Positions 35,015-45,543 of a stretch of DNA of 64,000 bases are shown piece by piece (the first letter of the stretch is position 1; the number at the start of each line of letters is the position of its first letter). The notes beneath the pieces are model-generated. The model had not been told where the DNA came from, did no database searches, and saw only the letters and a list, made by a program, of their open reading frames with translations. Origin of the DNA: Carettochelys insculpta (taxonomy: Eukaryota > Chordata > Testudines > Carettochelyidae); contig NC_134161.1 of assembly GCF_033958435.1 (NCBI RefSeq), positions 13,764,001 through 13,828,000 of the forward strand. The letters are read 5' to 3'. The position numbers and the translations under genes were made by a program.

Positions 35015-35437
35015 GGCCATGTCTACACTATCCCAAAACTTCAAAATGGCCATGAAAATGGCCATTTCAAAGTTTACTAATGAAGTGCTGAAATACATAT
35101 TTAGTGCCTCATTAGAATGCCAGTGGCCGTGGCACTTCAAAATTGCTGCGGCTCGCCACCACGTGGCTCGTCAAGATGGGGGTCCTTTTCGAAAGGACCC
35201 CACCAACTTCGAAATCCCCTTATTCCTATCTGCTGATAGGAATAAGGGGATTTTGAAGTTGGTGGGGTCCTTTCGAAAAGGACCTCCATCTGGATGAGCC
35301 ACGTGGTGGCGAGCCGCAGCAATTTCGAAGTGCAGCGGCCACCGTCATTCTAATGAGGTGCTAAATATGTATTTCAGCACTTCATTAGTAAACTTCAAAT
35401 GGCCATTTTGAAGTTTTGGGATAGTGTAGACGTAGCC
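35015..35437. mobile_element. Palindromic Harbinger-type MITE (423 bp)
   Basis: Exact TAT duplication (35012-35014 and 35438-35440). Ends are GGCCATGTCTACACTATCC and, inverted, GGCTACGTCTACACTATCC. Both ends share the same variant ATCC in place of AGCC, so the two halves are co-varying. The centre lies near 35230 ('tctgctgataggaataag'). The frames inside are mirror images of each other. Confidence 0.9.
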
Positions 35438-35440
35438 TAT

Positions 35441-38290
35441 GTGTTTAAACGGGTGACCGCAGGACAGAGGGATATTGAGACCCTGATTCTGTAAATATCT
35501 CAGTTGTCTTTTATAACTAAGGAGCATTGACAGAGTCTTCTCAGTAGAGGTAATGAATTTATCCCTTTTTTCTTTCAATTAGTTATTTGGACTCTTTTTT
35601 TCTTTTGCAAGGGGTTATGAATCATCCCAAATTAGTCCAATTTGTGGTAAATGTATTCAGTATTTGCTGAATATTATGGAAAAATCATTTTTAGACTTTT
35701 TTATGAACTCCTCACTTACATTATTCTCATCAAATTCTGCTGTAAATTCCTGTGGATTTATATCTTTGTAAATCCACTTAGGTTAATGGGGTTATTCTAG
35801 ATGTTCACTTACGTAAAGAAGAGCAGAATATTGCCTATGCTATTTAAGGGAAGACACATTTCAGGATCCTTAACTACTTCATAGTATTTCTATCAATGCC
35901 AGTAAGGTCTGTAATTTATCTTCAGGACTGCAATTTGCCAACAACACTGATTCCAATCCGAAGAGCCTGCTATTAACAACCCACCTGCTCATCACTTGTA
36001 GTACCTGTCTGATTGTATTATGCAATGGCAGTATGTTATGGCATTATCCATGAGCACACTGGGGTTCCACTACTACAGATATAGTATAGCATCATTGTTT
36101 CTGGTAACGAGTATATTATCAGTGACTGATGGTGAGACATGTAGGATGTTGTCATCACTGAAAGCAGACTATAGGTCCACTTAGTACAATAATTGTTCTG
36201 TTTCTGGGTCTCAAACATCTCAGTCACTTGTAACAAATTATACAGGGCACAAGTTAATTAGGAGCCAAGTCTCATTGAGACTTAGGCTCTTACAGGACAG
36301 ATACTTACAGGTATTTAGGATTTATTACCTGGGAGTAAGGCACCTAGGTGCTTTTGGAATCCCACTAGATGCCTATCTGCATCTTTAGGAGCGACCCATT
36401 TTAAAAATCTGGGTTGCTTTTGAAAAAAATTCACCCATACCTGTAATTTATCTAATTAGTAATAGCTGAAGTTTTTAATACTGAATGTTCAGTACCTGAG
36501 AAAAATGTATCAGATGACTAGTAAAAAGGACACAGTGCAAAATTTAGATTTAGTTTAAAAAAGAAACAAACAAAAAACAATTTTTTACTCTCACTGGAAA
36601 CAGTTTAAATAACAAGCTATCCCTTAAACATCTCCTGACTTACATGTTTATTCTTCTTAGAACATATCTAGACTGCTCAACATTGTATTATCTAGGCCTG
36701 GGATGAAATCCTGGCCCACAAAGTCAATGGCAACCCTCACATCGACTTTAAAAGGGTCAGCATTTCACCCTTGAAATTTAGGGGCTTGTCTATGACATGT
36801 AGTACTTACTAGTTTAACTAAAGTTGTGTTTTTCATTTAATCAAATCAATACCAGTTTGTGGGTACACAGTTTATTTCTGTAACTGAGTGGTTTGTTTTG
36901 GTTTCTGTAGATCACAGTAAATGCAGTAAATCACACAAATTGAAATAATGGTGTCCCTGTGCAAACTTGCATTTATTTAATTAAAAGAAGGTGTATGCAT
37001 AGAAAAATTCTAGGATCCTTATATAGTTTTTGCAGTCCACCCAAAAAAAAGATATGTCTGAGCCCTGAACTAAAGCAATATAAAACAATTCTGACCATCA
37101 AGGGAAATATGACATATCATCCCCGAACATCTTAAGTGCCTAGTTATAATGATGCAGTACCAAGTTCTGTCTGTTAACTGACTCTTCTGTATGACTGCCT
37201 GTGAACTGATTGCACATTGATTTATTTCAGTATGTACTGGCTTACTTTCCTCCTACTATTGGAATAACATACTATTAATAGTCTTGTTTCCTGCTTGCAT
37301 CATTTACTTGTTTAACTGTATGTAGATTTTGTATGCCTAACTTGCTTCTCAGTTGCACAGATTCCTTCAGTTACTTCTTTGACACATAAATGATTATGAC
37401 AAACATGAGATAATCTGAAGCAGTCTCTTAAGACTCTAGGGTGACCTCCGATGGGTGTTCTCGTCAGGTTTCAATGGACATTGTGCTTCTAAAGCACTTT
37501 CCATATAAAGATTTCAAGACACTTTGAACAAATTGAATTAAGTTCCCTAACAGTTCATGAGTCCTGTCTTAAACCTGTGAAACTGAAGCACGGAGAAGTG
37601 AAATGACCTGCTTGGGGGTTCACATAAGTAGTATATAGCAAAGGGTTTTTTACTTCACCTTCCTCCCAATAGTGTGGACAATCATAAAATCAATCTCTTC
37701 TACTAAAGGGAGCTAATATTTACCCATGCATCTCCTGTCTATGAAGTGCAGTGAGATTCTGAGATGATGCTATAGCAATAGACTAGCAGCCCATTTTCCC
37801 CAGTGCTCCCTTCCTCACACATTCTTTTTCTTTTCTTCCTCTTTTTGTTATGGGTTGACTTTTATTTTGTAAACAGTGTGCAGTAATGCTTGACAATGAT
37901 TGCACCAGCCTCTTATATTAAATGATGGGGAATGAATCTCCAGATCGAGTGGTTTTTCCTTCCTATCATTGTGGTATATCCATCATCTCATTCTCAGTAA
38001 CAACTGTTGGGCAGGAGAAGGGAGAAAAAAGTGCATGAACCCAACTATTTGGCACATGAAACTTTTTTAGACAACACCGAGTTAGCTTCACCTACATCCA
38101 TAAGTTAGCCAACAACATATGTTATGACTTTCTATAACTTCTCCCAGCAATAGGCGACCTTTCTTCTTCCGGTCAACATTATGGGTATTAAAATAACATC
38201 TCTTTTATCCAGGTAAGATCCCTTTCTTATAATCTTGCTTCTTAATGGGAAAGAAAAGGTTTGCAGCTGATGAAGCTTGGGGAAAAACTC
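35441..38290. other. AT-rich intergenic DNA, no gene recognised
   Basis: A MIR-like phrase sits near 37560-37620 ('aacctgtgaaactgaagcac' then 'gaagtgaaatgacctgcttg'). No coding region can be supported. The frames are under 70 codons. Confidence 0.4.
37525..37660 (+). repeat. MIR-type SINE relic
   Basis: 'cctgtgaaactgaagcacgg' then 'agaagtgaaatgacctgctt' and 'cacataagtagt' follow the MIR core order in sense orientation, with high divergence. Confidence 0.4.
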
Positions 38291-38293
38291 TGT

Positions 38294-38729
38294 GGCCGTG
38301 TCTACACTAGCCCAAAACTTCTAAATGGCCATGCAAATGGCCATTTCGAAGTTTACTAATGAAGCACTGAAATACATATTCAGCGCTTCATTAGCATGCG
38401 GGCGGCCATAGCACTTTGAAATTGATGTGGCTCGCTGCCGCGTGGCTCGTCCAAATGGGGCTCCTTTTCGAAAGGACCCCGGCTAATTCAAAGTCCCCTT
38501 ATTCCTATGAGCAGATGGGAATAAGGGGACTTCGAAGTAGGCGGGGTCCTTTCAAAAAGGAGCCCCATCTGGATGAGCCGTGTGGCAGCAAGCCGTGTCA
38601 ATTTTGAAGTGCCGCGGCCGCCCGCATGTTAATGAGGCACTGAATATGTATTTCAGTGCTTCATTAGTAAACTTCGAAATGGCCATTTGCATGGCCATGT
38701 CGAAGTTTTTGGCTAGTGTAGACATAGCC
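38294..38729. mobile_element. Palindromic Harbinger-type MITE (436 bp)
   Basis: Exact TGT duplication (38291-38293 and 38730-38732). Ends are GGCCGTGTCTACACTAGCC and, inverted, GGCTATGTCTACACTAGCC. The hairpin is nearly perfect and GC-rich (blocks gcgggcggcc and ccgcggccgcccgc), centred near 38510. Confidence 0.9.
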
Positions 38730-38732
38730 TGT

Positions 38733-40612
38733 GTGTGACAAGCCATGTGATCCTCGCAGAAGTCTCTTGTGACAAGGGGCCAATGATATACTTATGTATA
38801 GCAGACTTTCAGATCTGTCAAAGTAATGGAAGAGGCACTTTGTCCTGCCTTTGGACAAAAGTCTCCCTGAAACCAATATGCTTTTGAGGTGAACAATGAG
38901 TATCCTTTAGATTTGGATTGTAAAAGGTAGACAAGTCCACCAGACAGGACAGCAGCAAGTTATGTAGCAATTCATTCAGTCCTTTTCCCTGAGGGCACTA
39001 AGTGCCAAGACTGTATAGTATACCCTCTTTCTCCTCAGTCTGCCAGCATTCCCAGGCATAACCAGGACCCCATTCAGCTGTTGGACAAATGATAACAGTG
39101 AAGAAGATTGTGAAAACTAATCAAAGGGAACACAAATAGATTGGAACGAGGAAGTCACTTCCTCCCCTCCACATACTCTGTTTTTAGGAAAATGTAAATT
39201 TGCTTCAGACTTTCTGAAAAATAGAGACAGTGCACGCCACAATAGGCAGTTTTGTGGGAGGGAGGTAGAGAGAGGAAATACAGCAGGAACTCTCAGGTTA
39301 TAAAGTCCACACAGCCAAGACCTTTCTTTGATTGCTAGTGTTCTCAGGCCACTTTCCCATGTGTCATCTCACCATTTGTTTTCAGTTATGCAGGCATAAT
39401 AAAAATATTCTTATTGAGAGCAGCAGCAAAATCATCTGGTGACATCACTGAGTTACTCATTCTACGGACATGAGGAGTAAGACAATCTATGTATGAGAAA
39501 ACTCGTGATACCATGCTATTACTGATGCTGCTTAATAAACAGCAGCGCAGGGCTGTATGGATTTTGCAGTGGTCCCAATATTAGCAATTTATGCTTACAG
39601 CCCCCTTCTTCAAAGCTCTTGAAATAAGTGCTGAATAAACAGGGATCACCTCCTGCACTGCTGAAATGCATCCTCCTCTCACAGGCTCACTATGTCCAGA
39701 CTGAGAATTAAAAAAATTGGCAACTGTTTGGACGTTGGCTTTCCTGTAAACTACTAATGGAAGTTCAGTTGAAAACTTTCATTAGACCCAGGAGGCTACT
39801 GCATTTTGGACCAAAGCAATACTTTTATCAGTCTTCTGGCTCCTGGGACATCTCTACTTCAGTTGCAAACATGAGACCACTTCAAGGATCCTAAAGAAAT
39901 TTGTCTGAGTTTCCCTTCATGGGTCTGGCCTTCTGAGATGAGAAATCATTTTCATTATGGCCACAGCAACCAGTTGAATGTGGAGAACCTGCCAGAGTTA
40001 AATATTTGGTGTGTTAATTATTTGAATGGATGTACAAAAACATTTATCTCATCAACAAACTAGATTTCACTGATGAGTTTAATTCATACCTGCCTATTGA
40101 GTGGAACACAACCAATGCTTAAAAGCCCAGCTTTTGACAGGCTGTGAGGGACAATCTCATGCTCATAAAACCCAACAGCAACTTCAGGTGGGTGGAATGT
40201 AGGTAAACTGGAATTGAACCAGGGCATCAGGGTTGACACCCCAGCATCATCAGGAAGAGAAGAATGGGCCTCTGGCTCCAGGGAGGCCATTCTGCTGTGG
40301 ACTACTTCTGTTCAGGGATGGCTCATGCATGTCCATTTATAAGTGAATAAACAAGGCCATGATAGCTGGGCTGCAGAAGGCTCCCTGCATGACTATCAGG
40401 CCAGGGATAGTGGATGCCTGTTGGTGCTAGGTATAGGAGAGGCGCTCTTGCTAATTGTTTTTGATGGATTTTTGGGTTGATTTCTCTGTGTGAGGTGACA
40501 TTGGCAATTACTGACAACTAATCGTTTAAATCAAATCCTTCCAAGCACAGCTATTTAATCAGCATTCTTGCAATTCAGATTGACAAACTACCATCCCCCA
40601 CTTCATCTCTTT
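38733..40612. other. Intergenic DNA, no gene recognised
   Basis: A SINE-like passage near 40150-40290 ('ggaattgaaccagggcatca') hints at a reversed tRNA-derived B box but is too decayed to name. Otherwise nothing was seen. Confidence 0.35.
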
Positions 40613-40631
40613 GGGTGTGTCTACACTAGCC
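40613..40631 (+). repeat. Harbinger left terminal inverted repeat
   Basis: GGGTGTGTCTACACTAGCC. It pairs with the inverted right end with mismatches at positions 3, 5 and 8, and matches the ends of the MITEs in the window. Confidence 0.85.
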
Positions 40632-41047
40632 GGCTACTTCGAAGTAGCCAGCACAATGTCGAAATAGCACCCGTCGCATCTACACATGTCAGGTGCTATT
40701 TCAACGTTGAAATCGACGTTAGGCGGCGAGACGTCGAAGTCGCTATTCCCATCTGAGGATGGGAATAGCACCCTATGTCGATGTTCAACGTCGATGTACG
40801 GTGTGTGCAGACAATCCACGTCCCGCTACTTCGAAATTGCGGGGTCCTCCATGGTGGCCATCAGCTGAGGGGTTGAGAGACGCTCTCTCCAGCCCCTGCG
40901 GGGCTCTGTGGTCGCCGCGCAGAAGCCTTAAAGGCACCACCGACTCGGATTTCCTGTGGCAGGAAGTTGAGAGCGTGCAGGCAGCAGCACAGGCATGTGC
41001 TAGCCCTGCACGCTTCTCAGAGGCCCCGATCCCCGCTGCCTTCATCC

Positions 41048-42559
41048 ATGGCCTCAAGGCAGCCCCCCGACCCCCCCGGGCTCCCCTCCTGAGGGGAGCC
41101 AGGCACCCCCAGCAGCCAGGCAGGGGGCCAAAAGGACGGGGGGGCCCCTCCTGGTCGGAGGCCGAGCTCTGAGACCTGCTGGGGCTCTGGGGCGAGGAGG
41201 AGGTGCTCCACGTGATGGGGAGCAAGCGGCGGAACGCAGAAGCGTTCACCCGACTGGCCGAGGGCCTGGTCGCCCGGGGTCACCCTGCCCGCACTCCGGA
41301 TCATATCTGGAGTAAAGTGAAGGAGCTGCGGCAGGGGTACGCCCGGGCCTGGGACTCGGCCAGCCGGTCTGGGGCTGCCCTCGCCACTTGCCCCTATTAC
41401 AGGGAGCTCAGGGCCATCCTGGGCCCCTGGGACACCTCCTCCCCGCTGGCCACCCTTGACATCACGGCCGACGAGCCCCAGCAGGCCTCGGAGCTGGAGT
41501 CCGGCCTGGAGGCCAGCCCCGCACCCCGGGGCCCAGTGGAGGAGGGGTCCAGCAGCGAGGAGGGAGGGCTCCTCATCAACTTCCCCTCCTGGAGAACCAG
41601 CCGGGCATCTGCCCACTGGGCTTCCCCCGACCGTGGCAATGGACAGTCTGGTACGTACCCCACAGAGCACACACCCACGAGCTGCAGGGTGGGGGCACCA
41701 GCCACGACTGGGAGCCTCACACAACCCCAGTGGACCCCAACCCGTGAATGCCCAGCCACAGTACAGTCCCAGGATTTCAGCACAGCCATCAGCGCCCGTC
41801 AGCACCCGTACCCATGGACAGAACTCAGTCCTGACCCCGGGGGCAGGGGGACAATGCCATGGCGACAGCCAACAGGGACATCAAACCCACCGACGGGGAT
41901 GGAGACCCAGCACCCAAGACGGGGCAGGGAGAACGGGCCACGGGCCAGGGCACTGTACTAACAGCCTTCCCCTCCTTCTCTCCCTCTCTCCAGCTGCAGC
42001 ATCCGACGCCCCAGGCAGCCAGGCACCCTCTGTTGTCCCCGACAGCCCGCTGGAGGCCAGCCACCGCCAGTGCCTGGAGACACCCCCCAGGCCAGTGGGA
42101 CGGTCCTGCCACTGCCGGACTCTGGGGATGGCCCCGGTGGACCCTCAGCTCCTGGCAGCTCTCCAGTGGCAGATTCAGGTGGTGGAGGAAAGGCTCCGTT
42201 TTGAGCGGGAGGAGCCCACCCGGCGGTGGGTGGCCTGGGAGGACTTTATGGGGGTTTTCAGGGACATAGCTGGGTTGATCCGGGAGGCCGTCGCCCGGCT
42301 CCTGTCCCTCCCTGCCACTCCACCCACCTCGCCGCCTGCTGCCCCACCTGCCTTGCTGCCTGCTGCCCCACCCGCCTCACCACTGCCAAGCTCCACAGAA
42401 CTCACTGGGGCTGAAGACCGGCCAGCGGAGGCATCCCGGCCCTACCTCCTGGTCCTTCCAGCCCCCAGCCGGCCACGCCAGGGACCACGGACACGGGAAG
42501 GGGGGGTTGCGAGCCGTACCCGCCGGGGCTCATGCCCCTCTACCCCCACCCCGGACTGA
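41048..42559 (+). pseudogene. Harbinger Myb/SANT-like DNA-binding protein, disabled
   Basis: This is the accessory protein of Harbinger elements. It binds the transposon ends and helps bring the transposase into the nucleus. The trihelix (Myb/SANT-like) domain spans about 41149-41430. It reads WSEAEL, stop, DLLGLWGEEEVLHVMGSKRR, AEGLVARGHP, then IWSKVKELRQGYARAWDS; the three spaced tryptophans fit the fold. The break is a TGA at 41170-41172 followed in phase by the rest, which looks like a CpG-decayed arginine codon. An intron at 41651-41993 joins phase-1 exon ends and links the acidic middle (EEGSSSEEGG) to a C-terminal exon. That exon has a glutamine/arginine-rich helix (LLAALQWQIQVVEERLRFER) and a Pro/Ala tail. 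The start is not secure: the best-context ATG at 41048 is in another frame and meets TGA at 41090-41092, implying frameshifts in the C/G runs between. Confidence 0.8.
41651..41993 (+). other. Predicted intron of the Myb-like gene (343 bp)
   Basis: The donor is CTG|GTACGT at 41651. The acceptor is a long pyrimidine tract ending CCAG at 41993. The exon before ends in phase 1 and the exon after resumes in a different frame at the right phase, giving the junction QSG then AAASDAPGS. Without splicing the frame runs on only to 41961. Confidence 0.75.
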
Positions 42560-42682
42560 TGGGGGCCCGGTGGACGGCTCAGCTGTTGTCCCCCTTTTTG
42601 TACATAGTTGTCCCCCTTTTTGTAGATTAGTTGCAGTTTCTTTGTTGAATCACACAAATTATCCAGTTTTAAAAAAAAAGGT

Positions 42683-42688
42683 TTTATT
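42683..42688 (-). terminator. Polyadenylation signal of the transposase gene
   Basis: TTTATT on + is AATAAA on -. The TAA stop of the transposase reading (42684-42686) lies inside it. It falls in the spacer where the two convergent genes meet. Confidence 0.6.
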
Positions 42689-44257
42689 TCCAAAAAGCTG
42701 GAGGCGTGTGCTTGTTGGGGGGGTGGCGTGTGGGTGTTGGGGGCAGTGTGCAGGCATTGCGGGCTGTGGGGGGGGTCTTCTGGGGAAGGCCAGGGAGGTG
42801 CTCAGGGGTCTCCCTGATTGAAGTGGGCCCGCAGGACCTCACGGACCCATACCCCCTCATGGTGGGCCTGGCGGCTGGGTGCGGTGGCCGGCTGGGGGAA
42901 GCCCGTGCCGGTGTCGACCAGCCACCCCGGACGAAAGCCTCCCCCTTGCTCTCAATGATGTTGTGGAGCGTGCAGCACGCACCCACAACCTGGGGGGATG
43001 TTTTGGAGGCTGACGTCCAGTTGGGCAAGGAGGCACCTCCAGCGGCCCTTCAGATGGCCAAATGTTGTCTCCACCACCTGGCGGGCATGGTTCAGGCAGG
43101 CATTGAACTGCTCCTGGCTGGCGTTGAGGTCGCCGGTGTACGGGCGCATGAGCCAGGGCTGGAGGGGGTAGGCCGCGTCTGCCATGAGGCAGAGGGGCAC
43201 GGTGGTGTCCCCCACAGGGATCTCCCTCTGGGGGATGTAGGTCCCCGCCTCCAGCTGGCGGCACAGGCCCGAGTTCCTAAAAACACGGGCATCGTGCGTG
43301 CAGCCGGGCCAGCCCCCATACATGTCCTGGAAGCGGCCCCGTCTGTCCACCATGGCCTGCAGGACCACGGAGTGGTAGCCCCTGCGGTTTATGTATCTTC
43401 CTCCGCTGTGGTCCGGGGTGCGGATGGGGATGTGAGTCCCATCCAGGGCCCCAAAGCAGTTGGGGAACCCCATGGAGGCGAATCCAGCGATGGCTGCGTC
43501 CAGGTCCCCGAGTCGGACGACCTTCTGGAGCAACATGGCGTTAAGCACATGGACCACCTGTTGGGAGGGAACACAGGTGCCCGTGAGGCTGTGCAGGGTG
43601 CCCCGGGGCCCTTCCCCCAGGCCCCACTCCCAGACACCTCCCCGGGTACCCCACATGCCCAGCCCGTCCCTCACCAGTACCTGTCCCTTTCCAGTTCCCC
43701 ACCCAGCCCCTCCCTCCCCAAGCCCACAGCCGGCCCTCCCGCCCCCCAGTGGGTGCGTGCCGGGGTCTCCTTACCTCCATGACAATGACCCCGACCGTAG
43801 CCTTTCCCACTCCAAACTGGTGTCCCACGGAGCGATAGCCATCTGGAGTGGCCAGCTTCCAGACGGCTATTGCGACCCTCCTCTCTACGGGGAGGGCGTG
43901 CCGCATCCGGGTGTCGTGGTGCCTCAGTGCTGGGGTGAGCCACTGGCAGAGCTCGAGAAAGGTCTGCCAGCGCATGTGGAAGTTCTGGAGCCGCATATTG
44001 TTGTCCCACTCCTGCATGACGAGCTGCTCCTACCACTCGGAGCTGGTGGGGTAGCTCCAGAGGTGGGGGAGCAGCTGGTGAGGGAGAAAGAGGGGAGCCT
44101 GGTGGTCAGGGGCATCCCTGTCTGCCTCTGGGGTGGGCTCCTCTGGCAGGAGCCACTGGGTGGCCTCCAGGGCAGCACCTAGCAGGGCGCTTGCCCCCTG
44201 GAATACTACCTGGAGGGCCTCCGCTTCCTGCTGCTGCTGCTGCTGCTGGGCATCCAT
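42684..44257 (-). pseudogene. Harbinger DDE transposase, disabled
   Basis: This is the catalytic protein that cuts and joins transposon ends (DDE_Tnp_4 / HARBI1-like family). Exon 1 runs from the ATG at 44255-44257 (MDAQ then a glutamine run encoded by CTG repeats) through QEWDNNMRLQNFHM and the helix-turn-helix segment YRSVGHQFGVGKATV. Exon 2 follows a 217-bp intron. It holds GALDGTHIPI with Asp at 43441-43443, GWPGCTHDARVF, LMADAAYPLQPW with Asp at 43177-43179, and HARQVVETTFGHLKGRW with Glu at 43069-43071. The three catalytic acids are therefore all present. There are two lesions: a TAG at 44030-44032 between SSEW and EQLVMQEW, and an extra base in the six-C run at 42992-42997. The second shifts the reading so that the conserved QVVGACCTLHNIIESKGEAF is out of frame. 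In the shifted frame it ends at TAA 42684-42686. Confidence 0.88.
43558..43774 (-). other. Predicted intron of the transposase gene (217 bp)
   Basis: On the minus strand ATGGAG|GTAAGG is the donor at 43774. A C-rich tract ending CAACAG is the acceptor at 43558. Both exon ends are phase 0, so VIVME is joined directly to VVHVLNAMLLQ. The sequence between is G/P-rich and has no transposase similarity. Confidence 0.8.
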
Positions 44258-44610
44258 ATCTGCTGTGACTTGGTCCGCGAGAGAGTGGCTACTGCTCTGC
44301 AGACCTCATGCTGTGCAGGCTGGGCGTGTCTGGGAGCGGCCCTTTAAAGGAGCGGCTTGCAGCTGCTCCGGAAGGGCTAGTGTGCTCTGTGACCCAGTCC
44401 GCGGTCTGTCCTGGCCCCTTATTTCGAAAGAAGGTGCTTGTGTGTGTGGACGCTCTGCATTTCCTTCCAAGGTGGCTCCTTTCGATGTTCCTCGTCGCTA
44501 CTTCGACGTTGGACGTCGATGTTGCCAGCCCTGGAGGACGTGTAGACCATAATCATCAAAGTAGCCTATTTCGATGTTCTTACTTCGAAATAGGCTACTT
44601 CGACGTAATG

Positions 44611-44629
44611 TGCTAGTGTAGGCATAGCC
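44611..44629 (-). repeat. Harbinger right terminal inverted repeat
   Basis: Plus text 'tgctagtgtaggcatagcc'; inverted it begins GGCTATGCCTACACTAGC. The subterminal block 'tacttcgaaataggctactt' lies just inside. Confidence 0.85.
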
Positions 44630-45543
44630 TACATGTACTTACAGGCAGAATCATTACCACAGCTTCTGTAAAGACTGTCCAGTGCAAGGCACCGTGTGAG
44701 CTATTCACAATAAGCCCATGCTTTTCGGTCAATTTAAGAAGATGAGTGCTTTTCGATGGACTTGTCTGCAATAGTGCAGTAAATATGCACCAATGGCCAG
44801 AATTTTAAAGATATATTAATTCCTGGAAAAAATTTCAAAGGCACCTAAAAAATCCCTCAAGGTACCTACATACTTTAAAATCTGGCCCCCAACACTTAAA
44901 GGTCAGTACAGAATGAAGAGATAGCAAAATTGTGACAGTAAATCTTTACAGCAGCACTCCAGGAATTTTGATTCAGTGAAATACTTGCCTCCTGTTAACT
45001 TTGTGTTGCGCTGGAAGATCTTAGGGGCAGAGAAGAGAAAAGAATTCATTTATTCAATGTTAAATCAGGCTGACGTTAATGGCTAGACTGATGCTAGCTT
45101 TTAGGGCTAGATTTCTTTGATAATTAGGTGAAAGACATTTCATTGTAATGTTGGTGCGAGTGGTAAAACTAGGGATCAGTGGGCCCATAACTCAAGTTTT
45201 ATATTGATGTAACTTCATCCATTTAATGGAGTTACTTTCGACTTACATCAGTTGTCAGATCAGAATCAGCGCCATAAGACGAGGAAAAGAGAACACAGGA
45301 AAACAAATGAGCAGGCACAAGCGACCCCCAAAACATTCCATGATGCCACATTTTCAGATGTTTACTACAAAGGGTTTTAGTAATAAATGTGCTTTAGTCT
45401 TTTGCAAATGTGTCCTTGATTTCTCTTCCTCATGCACTATAGATCTCTTGTATTCAAAACAGCAGCAGTAGCCTAGTCACTCACATACCAATAGCAAATA
45501 CCTGATCATTATGTGTACTACCGTAGTGCTAAGTGTTGTACAG
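44630..45543. other. Intergenic DNA, nothing recognised
   Basis: The stretch is AT-rich. The only frame of note is 81 codons (45226-45471) with no motif. Confidence 0.4.

Larger units (their letters stand above)
40613..44629 (+). mobile_element. PIF/Harbinger DNA transposon, two-gene, near full length (4.0 kb)
   Basis: Ends are GGGTGTGTCTACACTAGCC and, inverted, GGCTATGCCTACACTAGC. Inside are a Myb/SANT-like gene on + (about 41048-42559) and a DDE transposase gene on - (42684-44257). They converge on a short spacer with a minus-strand polyadenylation signal. Two proteins, one DNA-binding and one catalytic, are the hallmark of the Harbinger superfamily. Harbinger usually duplicates a 3-bp TWA target. 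Here the flanks are TTT on the left and TAC on the right, so no exact duplication is visible. GC content rises sharply at both edges compared with the AT-rich flanks. Each gene has one intron and at least one disabling lesion, so this copy cannot be autonomous as it stands. Confidence 0.9.

Noticed and set aside
40785..41805. Minus-strand frames of 154 and 262 codons
   Set aside because: Antisense shadows of the Myb-like gene region; no family resemblance.
42706..44182. Long plus-strand frames of up to 358 codons (42706-43782, 43460-44182)
   Set aside because: Antisense shadows of the GC-rich transposase gene on the minus strand.
44230..44247. CTG repeat as an independent microsatellite
   Set aside because: It is the glutamine run at the start of the transposase and is part of the element.
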